From NCBI GenBank assembly GCA_051745635.1, contig JBNJEH010000002.1, positions 62,001 through 126,000 of the forward strand: 64,000 bases of DNA, given 5' to 3'. Below, in pieces: positions 52,943-62,721 of the stretch. The notes beneath the pieces were generated by a model. It was given only the letters and a program-made list of their open reading frames with translations. It was not told the DNA's origin and made no database searches. The DNA is from Brumimicrobium sp051745635 (GTDB lineage: Bacteria > Bacteroidota > Bacteroidia > Flavobacteriales_D > Crocinitomicaceae). Numbering within the stretch: the first letter of the stretch is position 1; each line of letters begins with the position of its first letter. The position numbers were made by a program, and so were the translations under genes.

Positions 52943-54013
52943 TCAATTTTTAGCATTCTCTTTAATCGTAGTGCGATAGAGCGCCAGAAATACCAACACA
53001 AAAAAAGCGAGCCCAATCCAGGCGAAATGAACCTGACCCGATAAAATCCAACTTCCGAGAAGGATCGCTAACAAGAAAGATGCGGCACTGATCATTGCAA
53101 AAACCAACCATACGCGAAAATCCGACAAACCTCTGTACACCAGGTGATGTGTAGTATGATCCTTGCCTCCGACCATTGGAGAAACGCCTCTTTTCAGGCG
53201 ATTGATCACCACGGTGAGCGTGTCAGCAGCAGCAGGTGCAAAAGCGACCAGAGCCAGTAAAAGTCCGCTCCAAGAAGGCAATTCCATCTGAGCCGGTACA
53301 TTCCACAATCCCTGAATGGCAAAAAAGCCCACATACAGTCCGATAAACTGACTTCCCGTATCTCCCATAAACATGCGTGAAGGATTGACATTATAAAAGA
53401 GAAAACCAACGATGGCTCCAATTTCGGCAACTACGATGATTACCCAAAAGCTAAAATGAAAATCAGCCATCATTAAGCTCGTAAACATACAAGCCAATAA
53501 AATAAAAAGGGATACGGTCGCCGTAATGCCATCCATATTGTCCAGCATATTGAGGCTGTTCATCACAATGACGATCCAAACTACAGTGATGATTGCGTCG
53601 AGCGTCTCTTGATGGAACAACTGAATCACGCTACCTGTGCCAGCCACGATAATTCCACATAAAATCTGACCACCCAGCTTCAATAGCGGCTTTGTATTAT
53701 AGGCATCATCGGCCAGACCAATTCCAAAAGCCACAGCTGAAGCCAGCATCAACCCAATAAATTGCGTGTTGTCAAAAATAGAATCCCCTTGATGATAAGA
53801 AGCGTAAAAGACCGTGGTAATCATAAATGTAATGTACATACTGATCCCTCCAAGCGAAGGTTTTGATTCATTGCTCCAGCGCACTAATACGTCATTTTTG
53901 TTGCGAATCCCCAGGTTTCGCGAGAATTTCAGCAATAACCGATTGATCAGCCACGATATCAATACAGCACCGATAAAAAAAGCAGTAATTTCTAAAAAGT
54001 AGTTTTCTAACAC
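52943..54013 (-). CDS. MraY/WecA-like undecaprenyl-phosphate sugar-1-phosphate transferase
   Basis: 356-residue polytopic protein with about ten membrane spans. NMLDNMDGITATVS is the DNxDG metal-binding motif, MFMGDTGSQFIGLYVGF the second conserved cytosolic loop, and KDHTTHHLVYRG the histidine loop of the WecA/TagO branch. It transfers a HexNAc-1-phosphate to undecaprenyl phosphate, starting glycan synthesis. It ends the EPS operon, 10 bases after rmlC. The exact sugar is inferred. Confidence 0.93.
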   Translation of the reverse strand: MLENYFLEITAFFIGAVLISWLINRLLLKFSRNLGIRNKNDVLVRWSNESKPSLGGISMYITFMITTVFYASYHQGDSIFDNTQFIGLMLASAVAFGIGLADDAYNTKPLLKLGGQILCGIIVAGTGSVIQLFHQETLDAIITVVWIVIVMNSLNMLDNMDGITATVSLFILLACMFTSLMMADFHFSFWVIIVVAEIGAIVGFLFYNVNPSRMFMGDTGSQFIGLYVGFFAIQGLWNVPAQMELPSWSGLLLALVAFAPAAADTLTVVINRLKRGVSPMVGGKDHTTHHLVYRGLSDFRVWLVFAMISAASFLLAILLGSWILSGQVHFAWIGLAFFVLVFLALYRTTIKENAKN

Positions 54014-54023
54014 GTAGCCCTAA

Positions 54024-54569
54024 TTAAAATGGGGAGACAAAGTTACTAAAATTCGTGTAATCCTTATCTTTTTCAGCTATTAAGGGATTGTTAATTCCCC
54101 AATCAATATTCAATTCGGGGTCGTTCCACAAGAGTCCGCCCTCATGATCTGGTGCATATAAATCCGTACACTTATAGCTAAAAATGGTGTGATCTTCCAG
54201 TGTAACAAAACCGTGTGCAAACCCTTCCGGTACATATAATTGTTTTTTATTGTCGCCACTTAAACGGACGGCAATGTGTTGGCCATAAGTGGGCGATTTC
54301 TTCCTGATATCTACGGCGACATCGAGTACAGAGCCATGCACGACGCGTACTAATTTCCCCTGTGCAAAAGGCGGCTGTTGGAAGTGCAACCCCCGAAGTA
54401 CCCCACGATGCGATTTCGACTCATTGTCCTGCACAAATTTTGGAGTAGTTCCTAATTCTTCTGCCCAACTTTTTGAGTTAAATGACTCAAAAAAATAGCC
54501 GCGATCATCACCGAACACCTGCGGTTCGATCACTATCACACCATCAATTGCTGTCTGTTGTACCTTCAC
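54024..54569 (-). CDS. rfbC: dTDP-4-dehydrorhamnose 3,5-epimerase
   Basis: Cupin-type epimerase of dTDP-rhamnose synthesis. DDRGYFFESFNSKSW, the catalytic-histidine motif GVLRGLHFQQPP and VPEGFAHGFVTLED are diagnostic; 181 residues is standard. It sits between wzc and the wecA-like gene. rmlA and rmlB are missing from the window and a RmlD-like gene is 24 kb away, so the pathway is scattered or the sugar is a different 6-deoxyhexose. Confidence 0.94.
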   Translation of the reverse strand: MKVQQTAIDGVIVIEPQVFGDDRGYFFESFNSKSWAEELGTTPKFVQDNESKSHRGVLRGLHFQQPPFAQGKLVRVVHGSVLDVAVDIRKKSPTYGQHIAVRLSGDNKKQLYVPEGFAHGFVTLEDHTIFSYKCTDLYAPDHEGGLLWNDPELNIDWGINNPLIAEKDKDYTNFSNFVSPF

Positions 54570-54574
54570 TTCAA

Positions 54575-56917
54575 TTATCGTTTACGTTTGAACCAGCGCC
54601 TTTGCTTTTCATCAGAATAATAACCTCCATAACCGTAGCCGTAAGCACTTTTAGACATCGATTCGGCATTGAGCACGACGTTGAGGTGTTGAATTTCCTT
54701 TGGATCGGCAATGTCCACTACATTTTTGACAAAGTTCCTTTTTGAATAGTTGGCTTTAAATACGTAAATAGGGATATCTACTTTTGAGAGCACATTGATT
54801 CCGTCTGAAACCAGACCAACGGGCGGATTGTCAATAATCACCATATCGTAATTCTCGCTGAGCACTTGCAAAACCTCATCAAACTGATCACTCAAAATCA
54901 ACTCCGATGGATTTGGCGGTATCGGACCTGCAGAAACATAAGATAAATGCTCAAGCTGGGTAGTGTTGATGACACTGTCAATCGATGCGTGACCGGCCAG
55001 CACGTTACTCATACCCGCGGAGTTATCACCATTAAAACCGAGGTGTACTTTCGGTTTTCTCAAATCAAGATCCAAAATGACTACAGTTTTACCGCTCATA
55101 GCAATTATCGCTCCCAGATTGAGCGTAATAAATGTTTTTCCTTCTCCGGAAATAGAGGAAGTTACTGCAATTGTTCGCGCGCTTTTATCGACAAAAGATA
55201 AATTTGTTCGGATGGTCCTGAATGACTCGCTCACCCTGGATTTTGGTGCATTTGAAACCAGTAGTTGCGAATGCTCCATTTTCTGCCGAACTTTGGGAAC
55301 AGCTCCGAGCACGCCGATATTCGAAGGCATAACCTTTCGCAACTCACTGATATCATTGATTTCATCAAACTTCAGGTATTTAATCAGCAATAATCCGAAA
55401 CTTAAACTGAGTCCAAAGAAGCTGGCAATACCATAAATAATTTTGCTCTTGGGAGCAATTGGAGAAACGGGTTTTGAGGGAGGGTTCAAAATTTTATTTT
55501 GAGGCGCATATCCCGCATTCGAGATTGAATACAATACTTTCTTTTCAGTGAGCAAGGTGTAATACTTTTCATTGAGTTTCTGTATATTTTTTAGTCGCGA
55601 CAATTCCATCTGTTTTTCGGGCAGATCGTAGTACTGTTCTTCCAATCGCTGGATCTCCTTTTGGATAACCGACAGCTTATTTTCGAGGCGCCCATTAATC
55701 GTTTTGATGATTTTATTGATGTAATTGACCCGACTCTCAATCCTTCTGTTCATTTTTTCAATCCCCTGATGGTCGTCCGTCACTTGATAACTCAGATCCT
55801 CTTTGCGTTCGATCAATTCTTGTAAAGTCGTCACCTGGTCGTCCAGACTTGATTCAAAAGATTTGCCCAGCAATTGCGGTATCAGTTGATAAATTTCCAG
55901 GCTATTTGGTTCACTGGATAATTCGGCTTTGAGCATTTCGAGGGTGCGCAATTCACTTTTAACCTCGTATTCATCTTGCATGAACTGATCGAGCTTCTCT
56001 TCTACAGATTCGCTGTAAGTCTCCGCATTAGGAAGACTTTCACGTCGCTGAAAAGCCATGATATTATCTTTGGATTCGCTCAGCTCGCGCTGCAATGAAT
56101 CCAGTTGTACACTAATGAAGGAAAGTACGTTTTCGGCACTCTCTTTCTTAAAATCTTCATCGTATTCAAAAAAGTTTGCGCCCACGGATTGAACGACATC
56201 TTGTGCAAATCGGGCGTTGTGGCTTTCAAACTTGATTTCAATTGTCTTGGCGCTGGGATCAATAGGTGTCACTTTTAAGTTGCGAATGGAACGCGCCACC
56301 AAAATATCGAGGTTATTAAACTCAAAATAAAGTTGATTCGTCGAATTATCATTGACGAACTTCTGCCAGTTGGTCACCTTTGGCGTGATATCAAAATAGC
56401 GCGTTTCGAGGCGCTCGTTGGGCTTGCATTTCCATTGTTCTGTACCCTGCTGATCAAGACTAATAACGATCTCATCACCATCAACCGATACAAAGAGTGG
56501 TTGATGGCAAAGCGAAGAGTCTTTCAACGCGTGCGGAACGACGGTAAAATTGCTGTGCCCGTACCTCGTTTCAGTGAGGACATCACCTTCTGCGTAGTAA
56601 CTTACGTAGAGGTGCAAGTCGCGAATCGCCCGTCTGAAAAGCAATTCTGATCGCAGTAGTTCGATTTCTTTGGATATTGAAGACTCCTCGTCTAACTTTT
56701 TAAAATCTAAGACATCTGCCCCCTGATTTTCAGAACTTATCTGAATCAGCATGTGCGATTCATAAACAGGTTTTGTGTATCTCAGATAGAAAAAAGCACC
56801 CGACAAACAAAGACCGAGTAAAACAAAAATCCAATACCAATTGCGCCGAAAAACGATACGGATAACATCCATATCAATATTAAAAATTCCCGCTATTTTA
56901 TCCTGTTCAGTATTCAT
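54575..56917 (-). CDS. Wzc-like polysaccharide co-polymerase with BY-kinase domain
   Basis: 780-residue inner-membrane protein controlling polysaccharide chain length and export. A first membrane span (YWIFVLLGLCLSGAFFYLRY, about 32-51) and a Wzz domain lead into long coiled coils (about 260-470). A second span (IIYGIASFFGLSLSFGLLLI, about 495-515) is followed by the tyrosine kinase domain with Walker A SSISGEGKTFITLN, Walker A' VVILDLDLRKPKV and Walker B VIIDNPPVG. The C-terminus has the tyrosine cluster YGYGYGGYYSDE for autophosphorylation. It lies 7 bases after wza. Confidence 0.95.
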   Translation of the reverse strand: MNTEQDKIAGIFNIDMDVIRIVFRRNWYWIFVLLGLCLSGAFFYLRYTKPVYESHMLIQISSENQGADVLDFKKLDEESSISKEIELLRSELLFRRAIRDLHLYVSYYAEGDVLTETRYGHSNFTVVPHALKDSSLCHQPLFVSVDGDEIVISLDQQGTEQWKCKPNERLETRYFDITPKVTNWQKFVNDNSTNQLYFEFNNLDILVARSIRNLKVTPIDPSAKTIEIKFESHNARFAQDVVQSVGANFFEYDEDFKKESAENVLSFISVQLDSLQRELSESKDNIMAFQRRESLPNAETYSESVEEKLDQFMQDEYEVKSELRTLEMLKAELSSEPNSLEIYQLIPQLLGKSFESSLDDQVTTLQELIERKEDLSYQVTDDHQGIEKMNRRIESRVNYINKIIKTINGRLENKLSVIQKEIQRLEEQYYDLPEKQMELSRLKNIQKLNEKYYTLLTEKKVLYSISNAGYAPQNKILNPPSKPVSPIAPKSKIIYGIASFFGLSLSFGLLLIKYLKFDEINDISELRKVMPSNIGVLGAVPKVRQKMEHSQLLVSNAPKSRVSESFRTIRTNLSFVDKSARTIAVTSSISGEGKTFITLNLGAIIAMSGKTVVILDLDLRKPKVHLGFNGDNSAGMSNVLAGHASIDSVINTTQLEHLSYVSAGPIPPNPSELILSDQFDEVLQVLSENYDMVIIDNPPVGLVSDGINVLSKVDIPIYVFKANYSKRNFVKNVVDIADPKEIQHLNVVLNAESMSKSAYGYGYGGYYSDEKQRRWFKRKR

Positions 56918-56924
56918 TACACAG

Positions 56925-57701
56925 TTACAACGATAGAATCACTGATATCACGACAATAGCCGAGGAAATCAATGAAATGATCGGAGCTGTTTCCTTCAAG
57001 AGCTCGCGCGACAGTTGTTTTGTTGGTTCAACATATATAAAATCATTCGACTGAACAATCATGTCGGCATATTTCAACCCATCCATGGTACTCAGGTCGA
57101 TGAGATAAACCTTCCGTTCTCCTTCCTGCTTTCGCATTACTTTTATCACTTTGGCTTTTCCGCGTTCCGTTATCCCTCCGGCCAGTGCAATAGCCTCCAT
57201 CAATGTGGTATTGTTATTGGTAATCGGAACCACCTTGGCATCGCCGCCCGTACCCGGAAAAACGATTACTCTTCTGTTTGTCACCTCCACTAAAACGAAT
57301 GGATTGCGGTATTGCTTTCCATAGAGCTCAGCGAGTTTCTCCTGACATTCAACAATGCTCAAACCTTCAAGCTGCACCGTCCCCACGATGGGCAATTCTA
57401 CGGTTCCGTCATTCCGCACCAGATATTCGATATCGCCCCCCGACCCAAGCCGATTTTCCGATTGTCCATCTTCCGAAATACCGGACATCACCTCGACGAT
57501 ACGCTTTCCTTCTTCCGCATACATCGTAAAACGGATTTTATCATCCGGCGAGATGCGGTAGGCATCTGATGGCGACAAAGGAATATCCTCTCTAATCGCT
57601 TCATCATCATCCTGAAACATGATATGACTGTTCACTCCGCAACTGCCGAGTAAAACAATACCTGCAACGGCAAATATAAATTTGTAAAACGTACTATTCA
57701 T
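56925..57701 (-). CDS. Wza-like polysaccharide export lipoprotein
   Basis: 258-residue outer-membrane export protein. The signal ends in the lipobox LGSC (Cys about residue 21). A poly_export domain follows (YRISPDDKIRFTMYA; VELPIVGTVQLEGLSI), then an SLBB domain (RVIVFPGTGGDAKVVPITNN, LMEAIALAGGITERGKAKV). A C-terminal hydrophobic stretch (ISLISSAIVVISVILSL) is unlike the amphipathic helix of E. coli Wza and is typical of Bacteroidota members. It overlaps the glycosyltransferase by 8 bases. Confidence 0.94.
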   Translation of the reverse strand: MNSTFYKFIFAVAGIVLLGSCGVNSHIMFQDDDEAIREDIPLSPSDAYRISPDDKIRFTMYAEEGKRIVEVMSGISEDGQSENRLGSGGDIEYLVRNDGTVELPIVGTVQLEGLSIVECQEKLAELYGKQYRNPFVLVEVTNRRVIVFPGTGGDAKVVPITNNNTTLMEAIALAGGITERGKAKVIKVMRKQEGERKVYLIDLSTMDGLKYADMIVQSNDFIYVEPTKQLSRELLKETAPIISLISSAIVVISVILSL

Positions 57702-58866
57702 GTTTTAACAACGCTTTATAGTATTTATCCATATCATCAACCAATCGCTGATAACTAAATTGTTGACGAACAAACTGCTGTCCAAAAGTACCATACTTTT
57801 CCCGCAATTCCACATTTTCAACAAGTAAACGGAGTTTTTCGACATAAGTTTCAATATTGGTCCTTTTTATCACAAACCCCGATTCACCGTCGATCACAAT
57901 ATCGCTGACACCCCCTACATCGGTTGATATTACCGGTAATCCGGAGGCCTGTGCCTCAATCAGACTAACGGGTGTCCCTTCATTTTTCGAAGTCAAACAC
58001 ATGATGTCCATGCCTGCATTAAACGCAGCAATATCAAGAATCCAGGAGGTCATCGTAATCTTTAAAGTCTCCGAGGTAAAATCCTTCAACCGATGCTCTA
58101 TAGCTGAACGTTCCCCGCCATCGCCAACAATAAATACGCGCAGTGGCCGGTCAACTGTTTCTGCGAGCCGTTCAATCACATCTAAAAAATAGGTATGGTC
58201 TTTTATCGGTGCCAAACGTCCTACAATCGCCAGCGCAATTTCATTTTCTTCGATATTGTACTGCGCGCGAACCGCTTCTCTTTTCGACTTTCGTGCTTCC
58301 ACAAAACGTTCTAATTCAAAACCCAGCGGAATCATTTGAATTTTACTCGCCGGTGCAATCTTATGCTCTTCGCTCAGCTCAATTTTTTGTTGTTTACTGA
58401 TGGCTATAATCCCCGAAGCATTTTTAGCCAGGCGGCGCTCTATATTTTTAAAGAATTCGGTTTTAAATTTTCCAAAATAAGAATGAAAAACATGTCCATG
58501 AAAAGTATGCACAACTACTGGAACAGAGAGTGCCTGAGCCGCTAACCGACCCAATAACCCCGCTTTTGAAGCATGTGTATGAACAATGTCAGGGTCGTAT
58601 TCCCGTATGATTTGTTTTATTCTGCGATAAGCCTTACGATCCTTTACTGGCTGAATAGAGCGCGACAATTCGGGAATAATAATCGGTTCTATGCCGTGAG
58701 TCTTCAATATGTGCAGCGAATCTTTTTCGTCCTCGTCCGGAACGCCGCCAATCAAAATGGTCTCATACTCCGCGGGAAGATAACGCGTAAGGTACGTGGC
58801 GTTAAAGGTCGGACCACCAATATTGAACCGATTGACAATCCGTACTATTTTAATTTTTCGCTCCAT
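57694..58866 (-). CDS. Glycosyltransferase family 4
   Basis: 390-residue GT-B fold enzyme. The N-terminal acceptor domain has NRFNIGGPTFNATYL and IVHTHASKAGLLGRLA. The donor domain contains IVGRLAPIKDHTYFLDVIE and the EX7E motif in NEGTPVSLIEAQASGLPV. It adds one sugar of the exopolysaccharide repeat; donor and acceptor are not determinable. It overlaps asnB by 22 bases and wza by 8. Confidence 0.93.
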   Translation of the reverse strand: MERKIKIVRIVNRFNIGGPTFNATYLTRYLPAEYETILIGGVPDEDEKDSLHILKTHGIEPIIIPELSRSIQPVKDRKAYRRIKQIIREYDPDIVHTHASKAGLLGRLAAQALSVPVVVHTFHGHVFHSYFGKFKTEFFKNIERRLAKNASGIIAISKQQKIELSEEHKIAPASKIQMIPLGFELERFVEARKSKREAVRAQYNIEENEIALAIVGRLAPIKDHTYFLDVIERLAETVDRPLRVFIVGDGGERSAIEHRLKDFTSETLKITMTSWILDIAAFNAGMDIMCLTSKNEGTPVSLIEAQASGLPVISTDVGGVSDIVIDGESGFVIKRTNIETYVEKLRLLVENVELREKYGTFGQQFVRQQFSYQRLVDDMDKYYKALLKHE

Positions 58867-60701
58867 CGATCATACCAATTTTGAAAAACAATATAGGCCC
58901 ACATCTGAATCGCCGACTCGTTGGGTTCCTTGCTGAAAAGCGTTGCTTTGAGTTCTTTTACACCTCCTTCATGAAAAAGGTTTTGTTGTTGCAGATAAGC
59001 AGAATCGAACCATTCCGGGCGCACCACGGATTCCCAGGCCTGTACCAGCCAGGTTGTCAAAGGAACTTCAAACCCTTTCTTTGACCGATTGAATACCTCA
59101 TCGGGCAATACATCTGAAAAAGCGTCTTTTAAAATTTTCTTGCTGATTTTGCCGTCATTTTTCCACGCAGCAGGTATTGCATTGGCGAGCGCAACGACCG
59201 CTGTATCCAAAAATGGCACCCGTACTTCCAGACTGTTCGCCATACTCATCAAATCCACTTTTTTGAGCATATCATTCGGCAAAACGTAAGCTTGATCCAT
59301 TTTTAAAAAGGTATTCAGACTGTCTTTTTCCTCAAATGAAGGAAGTTCAAACCGCGCCGTTTTGAGTAGTGCTTTGTAATCTGCTTCATCAATAAAAGAG
59401 GCGAGAAACCAATAGTTTTCCGGCCAGTCGAGCGATTGCAGCTTTTTAAATTTCTGTAGCTGTCGCATTTTATTGGACCACCAACTGGAGCGCGCCCCTT
59501 TCTTGTTTCCATCGACCAGTTTTGTGGCTGCATTCAGCAAAAATCCCGGCGATTTCGTTTTTAGAAAAGCGCGATGCTTATTGTATCCCGCAAACAGTTC
59601 ATCGGCACCATCACCAGATAAACAAACGGTGAGATGCTGCGTCGCTTTTTGTGAAAGAAAAAACATGGCGATGGCGCTGGAGTCGGCAAATGGTTCATCA
59701 AAAGTATTGAGAATGTGTGGCAATTCGCTCGTAACGATGTCATTAGAGAGTGTAATGGCGTGATGGTTCGACCCGATATGTTCAGCCACCATCCGGGCAT
59801 ACTTTGATTCATCGTAGAATTCGTGTTCCTCAAAACCAATAGAGAAAGTAGCCAGCTCCGTCTTAAAATCTGCAGCAATTGCAGAGACGATAGAACTATC
59901 CACTCCCCCACTCAAAAATGTTCCCAACGGCACGTCCGCATTCATCCTGGAAATCACCGCATGCTCCACTTTTTGGCGCAGTTCCCGTTTTGCTGTCGAA
60001 TAGTCTTCAAATTCAGCAGGCTTTTCAATGGCTGCCTGATAATTGAGGATATCAAAATCGCCTCCTTTTACGTTTAAATAATGGCCGGGCATCAGTTTTT
60101 GAACTTGACGCAACATCGTTTTTGGTGCAGGAACATAGGTAAACCGAAAATAATGCGAGAGCGCAACCTCGTCGATAGAATGTTCATCAATAAGCCATTT
60201 AAACGCATTGAGTTCTGAAGCAAAGCTGATTTGCCCCTCATCAATCGAAAAGAGCAGAGGTTTAATACCCATGCGGTCCCGCGCAAGGATCAAATCATCT
60301 TCTTTCGCATCGTAAAAAGCAAATGCAAAACAGCCCTCGAGCGCCGAGATCCCTCCTGTTCCGTTTTGAATCAAATGATAGAGCAGAACTTCGGTATCGG
60401 ATGAGGTTTGAAATTGATAATCATTTTTGAGTAAATCATTTTTGAGCGCTTGATAATTATAAATTTCACCGTTAAACACGATCGAATAACGCCCGGAGGC
60501 ATCCGTAAAAGGCTGATTGGAACGGTCTTTGGTGTCAATTACTGCTAAACGATTATGACCCAAAACGGTATTTCCTGTAACCAACGTATTGGAGTGGTCA
60601 GGACCGCGATGACACTGCGTCGGCAACGCATTTTCAACGCGCATTTGCTCGCCTTTCGCAGGAGCGCTACCAAAAATTTTAATTCCGACTATGCCACACA
60701 C
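58845..60701 (-). CDS. asnB: Asparagine synthase (glutamine-hydrolysing)
   Basis: 618 residues. The start is GTG at 60701; this is certain enough because the next codon must be the N-terminal catalytic cysteine (MCGIVGI), exposed after Met removal. The glutaminase domain continues with QCHRGPDHSN and FNGEIYNY. The synthetase domain has the PP-loop FLSGGVDSSIVSA and CLSGDGADELFAGYNKH. As first gene of the EPS operon, translationally overlapped with a glycosyltransferase, it could amidate a sugar acid in the polymer; asnB-like genes in glycan clusters often do. Free asparagine synthesis remains possible. Confidence 0.95.
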   Translation of the reverse strand: MCGIVGIKIFGSAPAKGEQMRVENALPTQCHRGPDHSNTLVTGNTVLGHNRLAVIDTKDRSNQPFTDASGRYSIVFNGEIYNYQALKNDLLKNDYQFQTSSDTEVLLYHLIQNGTGGISALEGCFAFAFYDAKEDDLILARDRMGIKPLLFSIDEGQISFASELNAFKWLIDEHSIDEVALSHYFRFTYVPAPKTMLRQVQKLMPGHYLNVKGGDFDILNYQAAIEKPAEFEDYSTAKRELRQKVEHAVISRMNADVPLGTFLSGGVDSSIVSAIAADFKTELATFSIGFEEHEFYDESKYARMVAEHIGSNHHAITLSNDIVTSELPHILNTFDEPFADSSAIAMFFLSQKATQHLTVCLSGDGADELFAGYNKHRAFLKTKSPGFLLNAATKLVDGNKKGARSSWWSNKMRQLQKFKKLQSLDWPENYWFLASFIDEADYKALLKTARFELPSFEEKDSLNTFLKMDQAYVLPNDMLKKVDLMSMANSLEVRVPFLDTAVVALANAIPAAWKNDGKISKKILKDAFSDVLPDEVFNRSKKGFEVPLTTWLVQAWESVVRPEWFDSAYLQQQNLFHEGGVKELKATLFSKEPNESAIQMWAYIVFQNWYDRWSEKLK

Positions 60702-60720
60702 AATATTTTAACGACTTTTA

Positions 60721-62205
60721 ATGCAAAAAAATAATGCCATGAAGATAATAGTTGTCAGTATATTTTGGGGCTTTTTTCTAAATTTCTGCTTCGCTCAGTC
60801 TGATAACGTCATTCAGAACGCCATAAATGACTTTGTGGATCACGAGGAATTAAAAAACGCAGTCGTGAGCTTTGCCGCTTACGACATTGATGGTGACAGC
60901 CTTATTGCTGCCTACAACGATAAAATGGCCATTCCTCCAGCTTCTACCGTAAAACTTTTTACAACGGCGACAGCATTTGAAGTATTGGGAGCTGATTATG
61001 CTCCGAAAACGAGTATCTACACGAAAGGCGAAATTGATACGTGCGGCGTGCTCAAAGGTGACCTTATCATTCGGGGCGGCGGAGACCCCACTTTAGGCAG
61101 CAAGTATTTTACCGATGAATCAACCCGACACGATTTTTTAAAAAAATGGGTGAGCCTTATCAAAAATGCAGACATTCGCTCCATCGAAGGCAATATCATC
61201 ACCGATGCTTCAGATTTCGGATATCAGGGAGCCCCCGATGGCTGGTCATGGTCCGACATAGGGAATTATTACGGAGCCGGCCCCAGTGGATTAGTGATTT
61301 ACGACAACATGACCCGCCTCCATTTTTCGACGAACGCCGGACTTGATGAACCCACGCATCTCGACTCCATGACACCTCCCGTACACGGTTATCGCTTATT
61401 GAATACGGTGACCACCTACAATTCGAGTCGAGACAATTGTTATATCTATGGCGCACCTTACAGTTACGACCGTTTTGCCGTTGGAAACCTCCCCAGAAAC
61501 CGCAGTAATTTTGAAGTCAAAGCCAGTATTCCCGACCCCGAACTGTTAATGGCTCAGGAAGTTCGAAAGGCTTTATTAAAAGATAGCCTTACAATCACGG
61601 GGCGCCCGCTCGGAATGCGAGAATTATTAAAATCTAAACATGAATCGATCGACTATGAAGCGTGTAATCAAATTGCAGCTTACAGTGCGCAAACGCTTCA
61701 GGATATTGCCTACTGGACCAATAAAAGAAGCGTCAACCTCTTTGCTGAACAATTGCTCACGTTAATTGCCTATGAAAAAACCGACCGCGGCACCACGGAA
61801 AATGGAGCGAAATTCGTGAATGACTATTGGGAACCGCGTCTGAACATCGAAATGTTTCAAACTGATGGCAGCGGACTTTCGCGAAGCAACGGTTTTAGCG
61901 CCCAGCACTATGTAAGACTCATGGACTACATGCATGAAAGTGATCAATTCGAAAACTTTAAATCCACTTTAGCAGTGGCGGGAAAAAGCGGGACATTGAA
62001 AGGCGTTTGTCGGGGTCAGGCTGCGAGCGGGAGACTTTACGCAAAGAGTGGCACCATGCGTCGCATCAAGGCTTATGCCGGATTTGTCGAGAGCTCTTCA
62101 GATAAAAAAATTGCGTTTGCACTCATCGTCAACAACGATCATTTATCCAACTACAGGTTGATCAAAAGAATGGAGACGGTGTTCAACACGATGGCGCGTT
62201 TCTGA
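60721..62205 (+). CDS. dacB: D-alanyl-D-alanine carboxypeptidase/endopeptidase, PBP4 type (S13)
   Basis: 494-residue periplasmic peptidoglycan hydrolase. A signal peptide (cleavage after CFAQ) precedes the S13 domain. The catalytic triad motifs are SxxK in PPASTVKLFTTATAFEVLG, SxN-like residues in the middle, and KTG-type AKSGTMRRIKAYAG. GVLKGDLIIRGGGDPTLGS is the family-specific region of domain II. A second ATG at 60739 gives a cleaner signal peptide and is an alternative start. It diverges from asnB with 19 bases between and ends abutting the lipoprotein gene on the other strand. Confidence 0.94.
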   Translation: MQKNNAMKIIVVSIFWGFFLNFCFAQSDNVIQNAINDFVDHEELKNAVVSFAAYDIDGDSLIAAYNDKMAIPPASTVKLFTTATAFEVLGADYAPKTSIYTKGEIDTCGVLKGDLIIRGGGDPTLGSKYFTDESTRHDFLKKWVSLIKNADIRSIEGNIITDASDFGYQGAPDGWSWSDIGNYYGAGPSGLVIYDNMTRLHFSTNAGLDEPTHLDSMTPPVHGYRLLNTVTTYNSSRDNCYIYGAPYSYDRFAVGNLPRNRSNFEVKASIPDPELLMAQEVRKALLKDSLTITGRPLGMRELLKSKHESIDYEACNQIAAYSAQTLQDIAYWTNKRSVNLFAEQLLTLIAYEKTDRGTTENGAKFVNDYWEPRLNIEMFQTDGSGLSRSNGFSAQHYVRLMDYMHESDQFENFKSTLAVAGKSGTLKGVCRGQAASGRLYAKSGTMRRIKAYAGFVESSSDKKIAFALIVNNDHLSNYRLIKRMETVFNTMARF

Positions 62206-62673
62206 TTAATGCGGGTGCACTCTTTTATAAGTAAACTCTAGATTTAGAGGCACGTCAAAACGACCATATTCCTTTTTGTAGGTGAAAGCCGTATCGCTCC
62301 ATCGAATCAGAGGCATGACATATTCATCTTCTGTTGTTTTCAGGTTGATTTGCGAACGATCGCTCATCACTGAGTATTGCCCCCGAATCGCCGTAATTTC
62401 ATCAGGACCACCTTTAAACTCTTCGATATACGTGCCATCCGGATTAAACGTTATTGTAGACTGCGTGAGATTCCGACCATCCTCTATCCAATTATTCACT
62501 TTTTCTTTCCAGTTTTCAGGGATCAATTCCGCTAAACTGCCGGCGCCTTCCTTTTGAACTTCATACTTTTCGAATTCCCACGTACCGATAAACGGATCTT
62601 CGGGTTGTTCACAAGCTGACATTACTGCGAAAAGAAAAATCAGAATCATACCAGATTTCCATAAAGTTCCCAT
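62206..62673 (-). CDS. Small lipoprotein, lipocalin-like
   Basis: 155-residue protein of unknown function. The signal MGTLWKSGMILIFLFAVMSAC ends in a lipobox (MSAC, Cys about 21). The mature part begins DPFIGTWEFEKYEV and contains STITFNPDGTYIEEF and RGQYSVMSD, the pattern of lipocalin-like lipoproteins of Bacteroidota with beta-strand repeats. It converges with dacB without any gap and has its own promoter. Confidence 0.85.
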   Translation of the reverse strand: MGTLWKSGMILIFLFAVMSACEQPEDPFIGTWEFEKYEVQKEGAGSLAELIPENWKEKVNNWIEDGRNLTQSTITFNPDGTYIEEFKGGPDEITAIRGQYSVMSDRSQINLKTTEDEYVMPLIRWSDTAFTYKKEYGRFDVPLNLEFTYKRVHPH

Positions 62674-62698
62674 AATTTTGTTTTACAAACATCTTGAA

Positions 62699-62706
62699 CA
62701 AAGGTA
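62699..62706 (-). promoter_or_regulatory. -7 element of the small lipoprotein gene
   Basis: TACCTTTG on the minus strand is a perfect TAnnTTTG, with TTC in place of TTG 18 bases further upstream. The transcript would begin near 62693 with a leader of about 20 bases. Confidence 0.5.
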
Positions 62707-62721
62707 TCAAAAATTAGAGGC

